Shown: positions 1-8,321, numbered from the stretch's first letter. The stretch is 64,000 nt of DNA from Mycolicibacterium frederiksbergense (GCF_029893345.1 NZ_JARXVE010000015.1:1-64000); one strand, 5' to 3'. Numbers and translations: made by a program. Notes: generated by a model from the letters alone, not told the origin.

Positions 1-33
1 CCCGCAACACACCGTCGAACAACACACCGCACG

Positions 34-91
34 CGGGCATTCTCAAATGAGTCAACGAAGCAGCCAAACGGGCATTTTTAATGAGTCAACG
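34..91. repeat. Two imperfect direct repeats at left edge
   Basis: Two near-identical units lie at 34-57 and 69-91. Both begin CGGGCATT and end ATGAGTCAACG, with start-to-start spacing of 35 bases and one base of length difference. A shorter repeat (AACACACCG at 6-14 and 21-29) precedes them. They may be the end of a longer array or element lying left of the window. Two copies are too few to call CRISPR, and no protein is seen here. Confidence 0.5.
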
Positions 92-190
92 CGGCGCGTC
101 GAAACCTGGTGCTGGCGAGCCTGCAGAGGCTGACGCGCCTGGTGTGATCAACGCGCCGCAACCAGTGAGGTTGGTGCGACGCACGAGGCG

Positions 191-230
191 ATTTCCGCGA
201 CTTTGTCGCTGATAGGCGGGCAGCACGACA
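191..230 (+). repeat. Intergenic hairpin repeat, copy A
   Basis: A 40-base unit starting ATTTCCGCGACTTTGTCGC and continuing through AGGCGGGCAG. It matches copy D at 8625-8664 with three differences. The centre GCGAC-TTT-GTCGC is a perfect inverted repeat with a three-base loop. The function is unknown. Confidence 0.75.
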
Positions 231-289
231 CCCATGTCCGCGCTGGTGCCACTGTGACGGAAGGGTGACAGGGATGGACCAGTTACGAA

Positions 290-1156
290 CTACAACTTGG
301 CGATGACGTTCTCGGCGAACTTCTCCAGGTGGCGGATCTTGCGGTCCAGCGGTTCGGGGTCCGTGCCCATGATGTAGGGCAGCCGGAAGCCCACGATCAC
401 ATCGGTGACGCCCTTGTCCTCGAGCCGCTTGATGCCGTCCAGGGTGAACGCGTCCGCCGAGATGACGTGGATCTCAAACGGTCCGGTCTGGCCTTCCTCC
501 TCGCGAATCTGGTTGAGCCGGGCCAACAGCCGATCGAGTTCCTCGGGGCTACCGCCGCCATGCATCCAGCCGTCGTTGCGGGCGGCGCGGCGCAGCGCGG
601 CCTCGGCGTGCCCGCCGACCAGGATGGACACCGGCTTGGACGGCGCCGGCGTCATCTTGGTCTTGGGGATGTCGTAGAACTCGCCGTGATATTCGAAGTA
701 TTCGCCGCTGGTCAGCCCGCGGATGATGTCGATGCACTCGTCCATCCGCTTGCCGCGCCGCGCGAACGGCACACCCATCAGCTCATAGTCCTCGGGCCAC
801 GGGCTGGTGCCGACCCCCAGTCCCAGCCGGTTGTCGAACAGGGCGTTGAGCGAGCCGACCTGCTTCGCCACCAGCGCGGGCGGCCGGATCGGCAGCTTGA
901 GCACGAAGAAATTGAACTTGAGCGTGGTGGTCACCGCGCACAGCGCCGAGGCCATCACGAAGGCCTCGACGAAAGCCTTGCCCTCCAAGAACTCCCGGTT
1001 GCCGTCGGGCGTGTAGGGATACTTCGAATCGGATTCGAACGGGTAGGCGACGCTGTCGGCAATCGTCATGGCGTGATAGCCGGCCGCCTCGGCCGCTTGG
1101 GCCAGGGGGATGTAGTAGGTGGGATCGGTCATGGCTTCGGCGTAGGTGAACCGCAT
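290..1156 (-). CDS. LLM-class (F420-dependent type) oxidoreductase
   Basis: 288-residue flavin/F420-type TIM-barrel oxidoreductase of the luciferase-like monooxygenase family. The N-terminal strand MRFTYAEAM and the family block LGLGVGTSPWPEDY (about residues 111-124) are clear, and the length is normal. The ATG at 1156 was chosen because the family N-terminus begins there; an upstream in-frame extension would read through the promoter. The substrate is not deducible. By size and position it is probably the counterpart of Rv0940c. A KstR-type palindrome sits 12 bases upstream of the start codon, suggesting control by the sterol-catabolism repressor and hence a role in sterol or lipid breakdown (inference). 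It is divergent from an MFS transporter gene that shares the same short intergenic region. Confidence 0.85.
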   Translation of the reverse strand: MRFTYAEAMTDPTYYIPLAQAAEAAGYHAMTIADSVAYPFESDSKYPYTPDGNREFLEGKAFVEAFVMASALCAVTTTLKFNFFVLKLPIRPPALVAKQVGSLNALFDNRLGLGVGTSPWPEDYELMGVPFARRGKRMDECIDIIRGLTSGEYFEYHGEFYDIPKTKMTPAPSKPVSILVGGHAEAALRRAARNDGWMHGGGSPEELDRLLARLNQIREEEGQTGPFEIHVISADAFTLDGIKRLEDKGVTDVIVGFRLPYIMGTDPEPLDRKIRHLEKFAENVIAKL

Positions 1157-1166
1157 GCCGTACACA

Positions 1167-1182
1167 CTAGAACGCGTTCTAG
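1167..1182. promoter_or_regulatory. KstR-type operator between LLM and MFS genes
   Basis: CTAGAACGCGTTCTAG is a perfect 16-base palindrome. Its inner 14 bases fit the published KstR consensus TNNAACNNGTTNNA at every fixed position. It lies between the LLM start (1156) and the MFS start (about 1218), so one bound repressor could control both divergent genes. Other TetR proteins bind similar sites, so the KstR assignment is inference. Confidence 0.65.
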
Positions 1183-1217
1183 TTCTATGGGGTGGATCGG
1201 GCAGGCATGATGGCCGG

Positions 1218-2411
1218 GTGCCCTCTTGGCTCACCCGCAACGTCCGGGTGCTCTCGGCGGTGTCTTTCCTGCAGGACACCGCGAGTGAACTGCTATATCC
1301 ACTGCTCCCGATCTACCTGACCGTCGTGCTCGGTGCGCCGCCCGCCGTGGTCGGCGCGGTGGAGGGAGCCGCCGAAGGCGCCGCCGCGATGACCAAGCTG
1401 GCCGCGGGCCCGCTCGGCGACCGATTCGCCAAACGGCCCTTGATCGCCACCGGATACGGCATGGCCGCCCTGGGCAAGGTCATGGTCGCGGCCGCCGGGA
1501 CGTGGTCCGGTGTGCTCGCGGGCCGGGTGGTGGACCGGCTCGGCAAGGGCATCCGGGGCGCCCCGCGCGACGCCTTGCTGGTCACCGACATCGACTCGGC
1601 CGCGCGCGGTCGGGTGTTCGGATTCCACCGGGCCATGGACACTTTCGGGGCGGTCGTCGGGCCGCTGCTGGGCTTGGCCGGCTACGAACTGCTCGACCAT
1701 CAGATCGCGCCGCTGCTGTGGGTGGCGGTGGTGCCCGCGGTGCTCAGCGTCGCGCTGGTGTTCCTGGTTTCCGAGCGCCGGCCCGCCCAGCCGCGCCGAC
1801 ATGTGCCGGTGTTCGCCCGGGTGCGCGACCTGCCGACCCGGTACTGGCGGGTGACGGCCGTGCTGGTGGCATTCGGCCTGGTGAATTTTCCCGACGCACT
1901 GCTGTTGTTGCGGCTCAACGAGATCGGCTTCTCGGTGGTCGAGGTCATCTTGGCCTACGTCACCTACAACGCGGTCTACGCCATCTCCAGCTATCCGGCC
2001 GGTCTGCTCGCCGACCGGATCGGCCGGCTACCGATTTTCGGAATCGGCCTGGGGTTCTTCGCGATCGGGTACACCGGGCTGGGGTTGACCACCGATGCGA
2101 CGACGGCCTGGCTGCTGATCGGTGCCTATGGCCTGTTCACCGGCTGCACCGACGGGGTCGGCAAAGCCTGGGTGTCCTCGTTGGTCGGCTCGGATCTGCA
2201 GGGCAGCGCCCAGGGAGTCTTTCAAGGGCTCAGCGGTTTTGCCATTCTCGGCGCCGGCATTTGGGCCGGTCTGTTGTGGAGTGCCATTCCCGGTCAGCCC
2301 GGTCAGTTGCCGCTGCTGATCTCCGGGATCGGTGGTGCGGTGTTCGCGGTGGGATTGCTCGGCAGCTCGGTGCTCACTCGGCGCCGGTACCCGTCACGCC
2401 GTTCAGGGTGA
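1218..2411 (+). CDS. MFS transporter
   Basis: About 397-residue major facilitator superfamily permease with roughly 12 hydrophobic segments. The loop 2-3 signature GPLGDRFAKR (about residues 64-73) and the block GKGIRGAPRDAL (about 108-119) mark an MFS subfamily of putative drug or metabolite exporters. The GTG at 1218 begins the conserved part (VPSWLTRNVRVLS); an earlier in-frame GTG at 1146 would run through the palindromic operator and overlap the divergent gene, so it is disfavoured. Substrate unknown. The last 38 bases overlap the convergent diiron oxygenase gene. The shared promoter region suggests co-regulation with the LLM oxidoreductase. Confidence 0.8.
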   Translation: MPSWLTRNVRVLSAVSFLQDTASELLYPLLPIYLTVVLGAPPAVVGAVEGAAEGAAAMTKLAAGPLGDRFAKRPLIATGYGMAALGKVMVAAAGTWSGVLAGRVVDRLGKGIRGAPRDALLVTDIDSAARGRVFGFHRAMDTFGAVVGPLLGLAGYELLDHQIAPLLWVAVVPAVLSVALVFLVSERRPAQPRRHVPVFARVRDLPTRYWRVTAVLVAFGLVNFPDALLLLRLNEIGFSVVEVILAYVTYNAVYAISSYPAGLLADRIGRLPIFGIGLGFFAIGYTGLGLTTDATTAWLLIGAYGLFTGCTDGVGKAWVSSLVGSDLQGSAQGVFQGLSGFAILGAGIWAGLLWSAIPGQPGQLPLLISGIGGAVFAVGLLGSSVLTRRRYPSRRSG

Positions 2412-3645
2412 ACGGTGGTTCGCCGACCCCGGCGATCGAGTGCGTGTCCTGGGCGGTGCGCTCGGTGATGCGTGCGTCGACGGTACGTGCGCCGATGCTC
2501 ACCCGTACGGGTCCGGCAGCGGCGAAGGCCGGCGCATCGAGAATCGTTCCGCGCCAGTGGTACCGGCCATCGATCGGATCCAGGTAGCCGGTGAGCCGCA
2601 CATGCACCGGATGCCGGTCATCGGCCAGGTGCAGCTCGGCCGGCCCGTCGTACACCTCGTCGTACACCTCGTCGGTGGCCCCGGCTTCGGAACTCGACGG
2701 CGCGGTGCCCCCGCGCGGTGCCCGGGCCGGAAGGAATCCGGTGCGCCGCCACATCCGCCGCCCGATGAAGCCCATCAATCCGACCTCTTCGAGGAAGGCG
2801 GCCAGCGGCGCGAACCCGGAGATCTGCACCTCGTGCCGGTGCGCGCTGGCCCGGGCGATCCGGCGCGCGGCGCGGGCGTCCAGGCCCACCCGGTGGTACT
2901 GCAGCTTGTTGGTGAACAGGTAGCGGAAGAAGTACCCGCCGAATCCGTGCAGATTGGCCACCCATAGCCGGGTGAGCCATGGCATCGCCGGGGTGCGCCG
3001 GCGCAGACCGTCGCGGGCGAACTGGATGTGGCGGGCTTCCTCGGTGACATGAATGCGCATGAGCCGCTGCACCACTGGTTGCAGCTGCGCATCGGCCATC
3101 ATCTGACGCTGCAGGGAATCGAAGATCTCCTCGCCGACCAGCGCGGCCACCCACAACACCGCACCGCGGAACACGAACGGCAACGAGTTGATGATGATGC
3201 GCTGGTACAGCAGCGGACGCACCGGCTTGGCGCCGATCTTGTCGATGGCCTTGCCGAACATCACCATGTGCCTGGTCTCGTCGCCGAGCTCGGTGAGCTC
3301 GTAATGCGTGGCCAGCGCGGTGGGATCCTGATGCATCATCTTGCGCAGCAGTGCTTGGTTGAGGATGTTCTCGAACCAGATGCCCGCCGACAGGGTATTG
3401 GCCAGCTCCTGGCGGGACAACTCGATCTGCTGTTCGCGGGACATGCTGTCCCACAACGGTGTTCCGTACAGCGAGACGACCTTCGGCGGCAGGTAGAACT
3501 TGTCCGGATCCAGCGCGGCGTCCCAGTCGATGTCGACGACGGGCGCGTAGGACGTGCGCACCGAGCCTTTGAGCAGGCGCTCGGAGAATTCGTCACGTCG
3601 CGCGACGTTGGCCGATTTGGCGGCCGGCCCGACCGAAGCTGTCAC
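2374..3645 (-). CDS. AurF-type diiron oxygenase with C-terminal DUF4873-like domain
   Basis: 423-residue ferritin-like diiron oxygenase. All seven positions expected for an AurF-type centre can be read: Glu92, Glu123, His126, Glu172, His199, Glu203 and His206 (EENIL-type, DETRH and H-x3-E-x2-H blocks), so it is probably active. AurF itself is a p-aminobenzoate N-oxygenase; the substrate here is unknown. A separate domain after about residue 320 (TGYLDPIDGRYHWRGTI) resembles DUF4873, often found fused to or beside oxidoreductases. The GTG at 3645 was chosen because GAAGGGACG lies just upstream; an ATG 21 codons earlier adds unconserved residues. It is divergent from cobF and overlaps the MFS gene tail-to-tail. 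Confidence 0.8.
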   Translation of the reverse strand: MTASVGPAAKSANVARRDEFSERLLKGSVRTSYAPVVDIDWDAALDPDKFYLPPKVVSLYGTPLWDSMSREQQIELSRQELANTLSAGIWFENILNQALLRKMMHQDPTALATHYELTELGDETRHMVMFGKAIDKIGAKPVRPLLYQRIIINSLPFVFRGAVLWVAALVGEEIFDSLQRQMMADAQLQPVVQRLMRIHVTEEARHIQFARDGLRRRTPAMPWLTRLWVANLHGFGGYFFRYLFTNKLQYHRVGLDARAARRIARASAHRHEVQISGFAPLAAFLEEVGLMGFIGRRMWRRTGFLPARAPRGGTAPSSSEAGATDEVYDEVYDGPAELHLADDRHPVHVRLTGYLDPIDGRYHWRGTILDAPAFAAAGPVRVSIGARTVDARITERTAQDTHSIAGVGEPPFTLNGVTGTGAE

Positions 3646-3764
3646 CGTTGACGTCCCTTCGTTGAATAGGCGCACCTCGACGGTAGGTACCGGCAACACC
3701 GGAGTCAATACCCCGGGTACCGGATACTTCGGGTACTTTGACCGGGGTCGGCTAACCTTCGACT

Positions 3765-4517
3765 GTGCGTCGCATCCATGTCATCGGGATTGGGGCCGGT
3801 GATCCGGACTTCGTCACGGCCCAGGCCATTTCCGCGCTGAACGACACCCAGGTGTTCTTCGCGATGGACAAGGGCGAATCGAAGGACGAGCTGGTCGCAC
3901 TGCGCAGGCAGATCTGCGAGAGGTACATCAGTGCTGGACCCGAGGGGCCCGGCTACCGGTTCGTGGAATTGGCCGACCCGCAACGGGCCAAAGAAGGCGA
4001 GTACCGCCAGGTCGTGGCGGACTGGCATGGCGCCCGGGCCCGGATCTGGGCGCAGGCGATCGAAACCGAACTGGGTCCCGACGGCACCGGGGCGTTTCTG
4101 GCCTGGGGCGATCCGTCGCTGTATGACAGCACTCTGCGGATCTTGGAGATGGTCGGCGAGCACGTCGAGTTCGAGTACGACGTCATCCCGGGCATCACCG
4201 CGATCCAGGTCCTGACCGCGCGGCACCGCATCCCGCTCAACGACGTCGGCGAGCCGGTGCTGATCACCACCGGGCGCCGGTTACGCGAGCAGGGACTGTC
4301 GGGGAGCGCCGTGGTGATGCTCGACGCCGACTGCTCGTTCCAGCAGTGCCCACCGCAGACCCGGATCTGGTGGGGCGCCTATCTCGGCACGCCCGATGAG
4401 CTGCTCTACGCCGGGACAGTCGGCGAGATCGGCGACGAAATCGTCGCCGCGCGTGCCGAAGCCAGGACACGCCACGGCTGGATCATGGACACCTACCTGC
4501 TTCGCTCGGCACACTGA
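3765..4517 (+). CDS. cobF: Precorrin-6A synthase (deacetylating)
   Basis: 250-residue SAM-dependent tetrapyrrole methyltransferase. CobF methylates C-1 of precorrin-5 and releases acetate, giving precorrin-6A in aerobic cobalamin synthesis. The N-terminal block VIGIGAGDPDFVT (6-18) and FLAWGDPSLYDS (111-122) are SAM-binding loops of the family. The start is a GTG. The M. tuberculosis complex is known to have lost cobF, so an intact gene points to an environmental mycobacterium that may make B12 de novo. It stands alone, away from other cob genes. No cobalamin riboswitch is recognisable in the 119-base gap to the divergent diiron oxygenase gene. Confidence 0.88.
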   Translation: MRRIHVIGIGAGDPDFVTAQAISALNDTQVFFAMDKGESKDELVALRRQICERYISAGPEGPGYRFVELADPQRAKEGEYRQVVADWHGARARIWAQAIETELGPDGTGAFLAWGDPSLYDSTLRILEMVGEHVEFEYDVIPGITAIQVLTARHRIPLNDVGEPVLITTGRRLREQGLSGSAVVMLDADCSFQQCPPQTRIWWGAYLGTPDELLYAGTVGEIGDEIVAARAEARTRHGWIMDTYLLRSAH

Positions 4518-4522
4518 TCGCC

Positions 4523-4912
4523 ATGAGCTCATTTCTGTTGCGCGCCGCGGTAACCGGATTCGCGCTCTGGGTGGTCACTCTCGTCGTGCCGGGGATGAGC
4601 TTCATCGGGGGTGACTCGACCATCGCCAGGGTCGGCATCATCTTCGTCGTCGCGGTGATCTTCGGTCTGGTCAACGCGATCATCAAGCCGATCGTGCAGA
4701 TCCTGTCGATCCCGCTCTACATCCTCACGCTCGGCCTGTTCCACGTCGTGATCAATGCGCTGATGCTGTGGATCACCTCGTGGATCACCGAACACACCAC
4801 GCACTGGGGGCTGTACATCGAGCACTTCTGGTGGACGGCGATCTGGGCGGCGATCGTGCTGTCGCTGGTGAGCTGGCTACTGTCGCTCGTCAAGGGCGTC
4901 GTGCAAGGCTGA
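4523..4912 (+). CDS. Small membrane protein, mycobacterial phage-holin family (PF04020-like)
   Basis: 129 residues with four hydrophobic segments: about 7-27, 35-53 (IIFVVAVIFGLVNAIIK), 57-83 and 106-125. This is the pattern of the widespread 'phage holin family' membrane proteins, which in bacterial chromosomes are ordinary membrane proteins of unknown role and not evidence of a prophage. It starts five bases after the cobF stop, so it is probably co-transcribed. The last 36 bases overlap the convergent FUSC gene. Confidence 0.75.
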   Translation: MSSFLLRAAVTGFALWVVTLVVPGMSFIGGDSTIARVGIIFVVAVIFGLVNAIIKPIVQILSIPLYILTLGLFHVVINALMLWITSWITEHTTHWGLYIEHFWWTAIWAAIVLSLVSWLLSLVKGVVQG

Positions 4913-6631
4913 GGCCTGTTCGGTCAGCGCCGCCGCGGTGTCGGCGGCCGCTTCGGTGTTGCCGTCACGCTCCCAGGCCCAGCACGCGGCCAGGGTGCGG
5001 TAGGCGAGTTGTTCGGCGGCCACCACGGTCGGCCACATGCGTTCGGCCCAATTGCGTTGCGTCGCTGATCCGTCCACACTCGCGTCATAGGCCGGCAGTA
5101 ACTCCATGGCCCGCAACTGCAGATCGCGACGGTTGGCCCGGGCGGCCGGCGAGGTGGCCGCTCCGGTCGCCAACTGGGGCAGGGCGGCGGTGACCGCGTC
5201 GAGGGTCCGGGCGATCGCATTGGCCGGCTCGTTCGGGCGGCGCAGACGTTGGGTTGCCCAGTACACCGCAAGGGCCACCGCGCAACCGATCAGGGTGTCG
5301 GTGCCGCGGGCGAGTAGCAGTTCGCCGAGGTTGGCGACGGGCACACCGCCTGCGGCGATGGTGAGCGCGGCGGGCGTGATGAACACGACGGCCACGGTGT
5401 AGTTGCGCACCACGTACATCTCGACGATGAATTGCAGCGCACCGATCACCAGCACCAGCCACAGGCCCTGCGGGTGCAGCGCCAGGATCACCCCGGCCAC
5501 CCCGAGGCCCAACCAGGTGCCCAGCGTCCGCTCGACACCGCGGACCAGCGTTCGTTGCCAGTCGAAACCCTGGTGCAGCATCAGCACGGCGGCGGCCATC
5601 GCCCAGTAGGCGTGACTCACGGTCAGCACCGCGGCGATGGCGCCCGCGATCAGCACCGCGATCCCGACCCGCGCGGCCAACTGCAACGACAGTGAGCCGG
5701 GGGTCAGCGCCCGGCGCAGGAGCTTGCCTGCGCTGGGCCGCCCGAGCGGAACACCTTCGGCGCCATGCTCATCGTCGATCGCGTCGGCGGGCAGGGTGCC
5801 CAGATGCCGGGCCAGGGCGGCGCCGTCGTAGGGCAGTGGTTCGCCGGTATCGGCCGCCCGCATGGCCGCGGCGAACAAGATGTGCAGCCGACGGTTCACC
5901 ACCCGCAGCCGGTACAGGGCATCGTCGGGTTTGGGTTGCACCGGCTGGTAGGTGACCAGCGTGACCCACGCGGTGTGCAACAGCATCGCGGCCCGGTGCC
6001 GGGCCTGCGCCTGGGCGCCGGCATCGCCCTGGCCGCCGGTGCCGATGCTGTCGATGTAGGCCGCGACGGCTGCGGCCGCGGCCGCCACTGCGGCCCTTTC
6101 CGGACCGCGTGGGCGGATCAGCGCGCCGGACATGTGCACCAGCCAGGCGAACGCGCCGCCGGCCAGCACCAGCGTTGCGTGATGGCCAGGGCTCAGGTGC
6201 GCGGTGGCCGGGGTGCCGGTGCCCGCGGCGCAAGCCAGGACCAGCATGTAGGCCCCGGGCGGCCCGACGGTCAACGCATGGCAGACCAGGGTGGCCACGG
6301 CCGCGATCGCGGTCACGGTCAGGACGCCCAGCCACGGCGCCGCGGACGCCCAGTCGCCGAGTGCCACCGCTGCAGCGAAGCTCACCACGACCACCGCCAG
6401 GAACCCGCCGCGGTTGAGGTAGGGGCGGCCGCTGCCATACAGCGAGGTGAACCCGCCGATGGTGGCGATCAATCCGGCGGTGGTGTCTCCGGCCAGCCAG
6501 CCCACCAGAACCGGTACGGCCATGCAGATTCCGGCGCGCAGCGCGAACGGCCAGCGGTGCTGCACGGTGTTGAACACCAAGATGTTGCGCAGTGGGTGGG
6601 CGGGCGCCTTGGGCGCCGGCCGGTCGGCCAT
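4877..6631 (-). CDS. FUSC-family aromatic acid/fusaric acid-type membrane transporter
   Basis: About 584 residues. Two blocks of hydrophobic segments (about residues 25-150 and 320-440) are each followed by a soluble helical region, the duplicated layout of FUSC proteins (fusaric acid resistance, aromatic acid export). The conserved second block includes AVLTVSHAYWAMAAAVLMLHQGFDWQRTL. The ATG at 6631 starts the conserved part (MADRPAPKAPAHPLRN); codons further upstream overlap the divergent glycosylase promoter. Substrate unknown. It is divergent from the Fpg/Nei gene with a 40-base gap and convergent with the holin-like gene. Confidence 0.75.
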   Translation of the reverse strand: MADRPAPKAPAHPLRNILVFNTVQHRWPFALRAGICMAVPVLVGWLAGDTTAGLIATIGGFTSLYGSGRPYLNRGGFLAVVVVSFAAAVALGDWASAAPWLGVLTVTAIAAVATLVCHALTVGPPGAYMLVLACAAGTGTPATAHLSPGHHATLVLAGGAFAWLVHMSGALIRPRGPERAAVAAAAAAVAAYIDSIGTGGQGDAGAQAQARHRAAMLLHTAWVTLVTYQPVQPKPDDALYRLRVVNRRLHILFAAAMRAADTGEPLPYDGAALARHLGTLPADAIDDEHGAEGVPLGRPSAGKLLRRALTPGSLSLQLAARVGIAVLIAGAIAAVLTVSHAYWAMAAAVLMLHQGFDWQRTLVRGVERTLGTWLGLGVAGVILALHPQGLWLVLVIGALQFIVEMYVVRNYTVAVVFITPAALTIAAGGVPVANLGELLLARGTDTLIGCAVALAVYWATQRLRRPNEPANAIARTLDAVTAALPQLATGAATSPAARANRRDLQLRAMELLPAYDASVDGSATQRNWAERMWPTVVAAEQLAYRTLAACWAWERDGNTEAAADTAAALTEQASALHDALDERQ

Positions 6632-6671
6632 GTCTACAGCATGCTCGGCGTTTGGCTGACACACTGGAGCC

Positions 6672-7526
6672 ATGCCCGAACTTCCCGAAGTCGAGGCGTT
6701 GGCCGACCATCTGCGCCGGCATGCCGCCGGCCGGGTGGTCACCCGAGTCGACGTGTCAGCGTTGTCGGTACTCAAGACATTCGATCCGCCCACCACCGCA
6801 TTGCACGGTCAGACCGTGTCCGGGGCGAATCGGTGGGGCAAGTATCTGGGCCTGGAAGTTGGTCCCTGGCACCTGATCACGCACCTGTCCCGGGCGGGAT
6901 GGCTGCGCTGGTCGGACAAGTTGGCGGCCACGCCGCTCAAGCCGGGCAAGGGGCCGATTGCCCTGCGTGTGCATCTCGGTGACGGCCAGGGCTTCGATTT
7001 GACCGAGGCCGGCACGCAGAAACGGTTGGCGGTGTGGGTGGTCGCCGATCCGCTTGATGTCCCGCAGATCGCCTCGCTGGGTCCCGATGCGCTGTCGCTG
7101 GATTCCGCGGCTTTGGCGGGCGTGCTGGCCGGGCAAGGCGGACGGATCAAGACCGTGATCACTGATCAGAAGGTGATCGCCGGGATCGGCAACGCCTATA
7201 GCGACGAGATTCTGCACGTGGCCAAGCTGTCGCCGTTCGCCACCGCGGGCAAGCTGACCGAGGCTCAGGTCGGTTCGTTGCACGACGCGATGATCTCGGT
7301 GCTCACCGATGCGGTGTCGCGCTCGGTGGGGCAGCAGGCCGCGACGCTCAAGGGGGAGAAGCGGTCCGGGCTGCGGGTGCATGCCCGCACTGGCTTGCCG
7401 TGCCCGGTGTGTGGAGACACCGTGCGGGAGGTGTCCTTCGCCGACAAGTCGTTCCAGTACTGCCCGACGTGTCAGACCGGTGGAAAGGTGCTGGCCGACC
7501 GGCGAATGTCACGCCTGCTCAAGTAG
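6672..7526 (+). CDS. Fpg/Nei-family DNA glycosylase (AP lyase)
   Basis: 284-residue base-excision-repair glycosylase. MPELPEVE carries the catalytic Pro2 and Glu3 that form once Met1 is removed, plus Glu6. Lys57 (NRWGKYLG) matches the lesion-contacting lysine of Fpg. The helix-two-turn-helix is around AGIGNAYSDEIL (about 168-179). The C-terminal zinc finger has Cys244, Cys247, Cys264 and Cys267 with the normal 16-residue gap. At the finger tip, where Fpg usually has arginine, this protein reads ADKSFQY with lysine. It is full length, whereas the M. tuberculosis counterpart at this position (Rv0944) is, as I recall, a short fragment. The lesion specificity cannot be fixed from sequence alone. 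Confidence 0.88.
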   Translation: MPELPEVEALADHLRRHAAGRVVTRVDVSALSVLKTFDPPTTALHGQTVSGANRWGKYLGLEVGPWHLITHLSRAGWLRWSDKLAATPLKPGKGPIALRVHLGDGQGFDLTEAGTQKRLAVWVVADPLDVPQIASLGPDALSLDSAALAGVLAGQGGRIKTVITDQKVIAGIGNAYSDEILHVAKLSPFATAGKLTEAQVGSLHDAMISVLTDAVSRSVGQQAATLKGEKRSGLRVHARTGLPCPVCGDTVREVSFADKSFQYCPTCQTGGKVLADRRMSRLLK

Positions 7527-7571
7527 CGGACCGCGTTCTTGACAGTTGTCTAACTCGGTTATCCTGCAGCG

Positions 7572-8321
7572 ATGACTCGCCAGAAGATCCTAATCACCGG
7601 AGCCAGTTCCGGCCTGGGCGCCGGCATGGCCCGTGCTTTTGCGGCCAAGGGTCGCGATCTGGCCCTGTGCGCGCGTCGCACCGACCGGCTCGACGAGCTC
7701 AAGGCCGAGCTGGCCGACCGTCACCCCAATATCAAGGTGGCTGTCGCGGCGCTCGACGTCAATGACCACGAGGCCGTGCCGCGGGTGTTCGGCGAGCTCG
7801 CCCAGGAGATCGGCGGCTTGGACCGGGTGATCGTCAACGCGGGCATCGGCAAGGGCTGGCCGCTCGGTGAGGGCAAACCGTGGGCGAACAAGGCCACCAT
7901 CGAAACCAACCTGGTGGCCGGGCTGGTCCAGATCGAGACCGCGCTGGAGATGTTCAAGAAGTCCGGTGGTGGGCATCTGGTGTTGATCTCGTCGGTGCTG
8001 GGCAACACCGGTGTACCCGGGGGCAAGGCCGCCTACTGCGCCAGCAAGGCCGGGATGACCTCGCTGGGTGAGTCGCTGCGCGCCGAGTACGACAAGGGGC
8101 CGATCAGCATCACCGTGCTGGAACCCGGCTACATCGAATCGGAGATGACGGCCAGGTCGGCCAGCACCATGTTGATGGTCGACAACGAGACCGGCGTGCG
8201 CGCCATGGTCGAGGCGATCGAGAAGGAGAAGGGCCGGGCGGTGGTGCCGCGCTGGCCGTGGGCGCCGCTGACCCAGGTGATGCGGTTGCTGCCGCCGAAG
8301 TTCACCAAGCACTTCGCCTAA
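7572..8321 (+). CDS. SDR-family oxidoreductase (Rv0945-like)
   Basis: 249-residue classical short-chain dehydrogenase. The nucleotide-binding TGASSGLG is at 9-16 and NAG at 89-91. The catalytic set is Ser140/141, Tyr155 and Lys159 (YCASK). ARRTDRL after strand 2 (34-40) suggests NADP(H). The C-terminal PGYIESEMTARS block is typical of the mycobacterial group. The substrate is unknown; similar proteins act on lipid or keto intermediates. It lies 45 bases after the glycosylase gene in the order seen in M. tuberculosis (Rv0944-Rv0945), so joint transcription is possible. Confidence 0.88.
   Translation: MTRQKILITGASSGLGAGMARAFAAKGRDLALCARRTDRLDELKAELADRHPNIKVAVAALDVNDHEAVPRVFGELAQEIGGLDRVIVNAGIGKGWPLGEGKPWANKATIETNLVAGLVQIETALEMFKKSGGGHLVLISSVLGNTGVPGGKAAYCASKAGMTSLGESLRAEYDKGPISITVLEPGYIESEMTARSASTMLMVDNETGVRAMVEAIEKEKGRAVVPRWPWAPLTQVMRLLPPKFTKHFA

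Larger units (their letters stand above)
1..289. other. Gene-free left edge with repeats
   Basis: No credible coding region is seen. The stretch holds the direct repeats near 34-91 and one copy (191-230) of an intergenic hairpin repeat that recurs three times near 8.4-8.7 kb. It ends at the stop codon of the LLM oxidoreductase gene read on the minus strand, so it is 3' flank for that gene. Whatever lies left of it is cut off. Confidence 0.6.

Noticed and set aside
34..91. CRISPR array
   Set aside because: Only two imperfect units with an 11-base gap are seen, no spacers of regular length and no cas gene.
3646..3764. Cobalamin riboswitch upstream of cobF
   Set aside because: The gap is short and shows no B12-box-like sequence or suitable fold by eye.
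4523..4912. Prophage holin
   Set aside because: The family name comes from distant similarity; there are no phage genes nearby and the gene is widespread on bacterial chromosomes.
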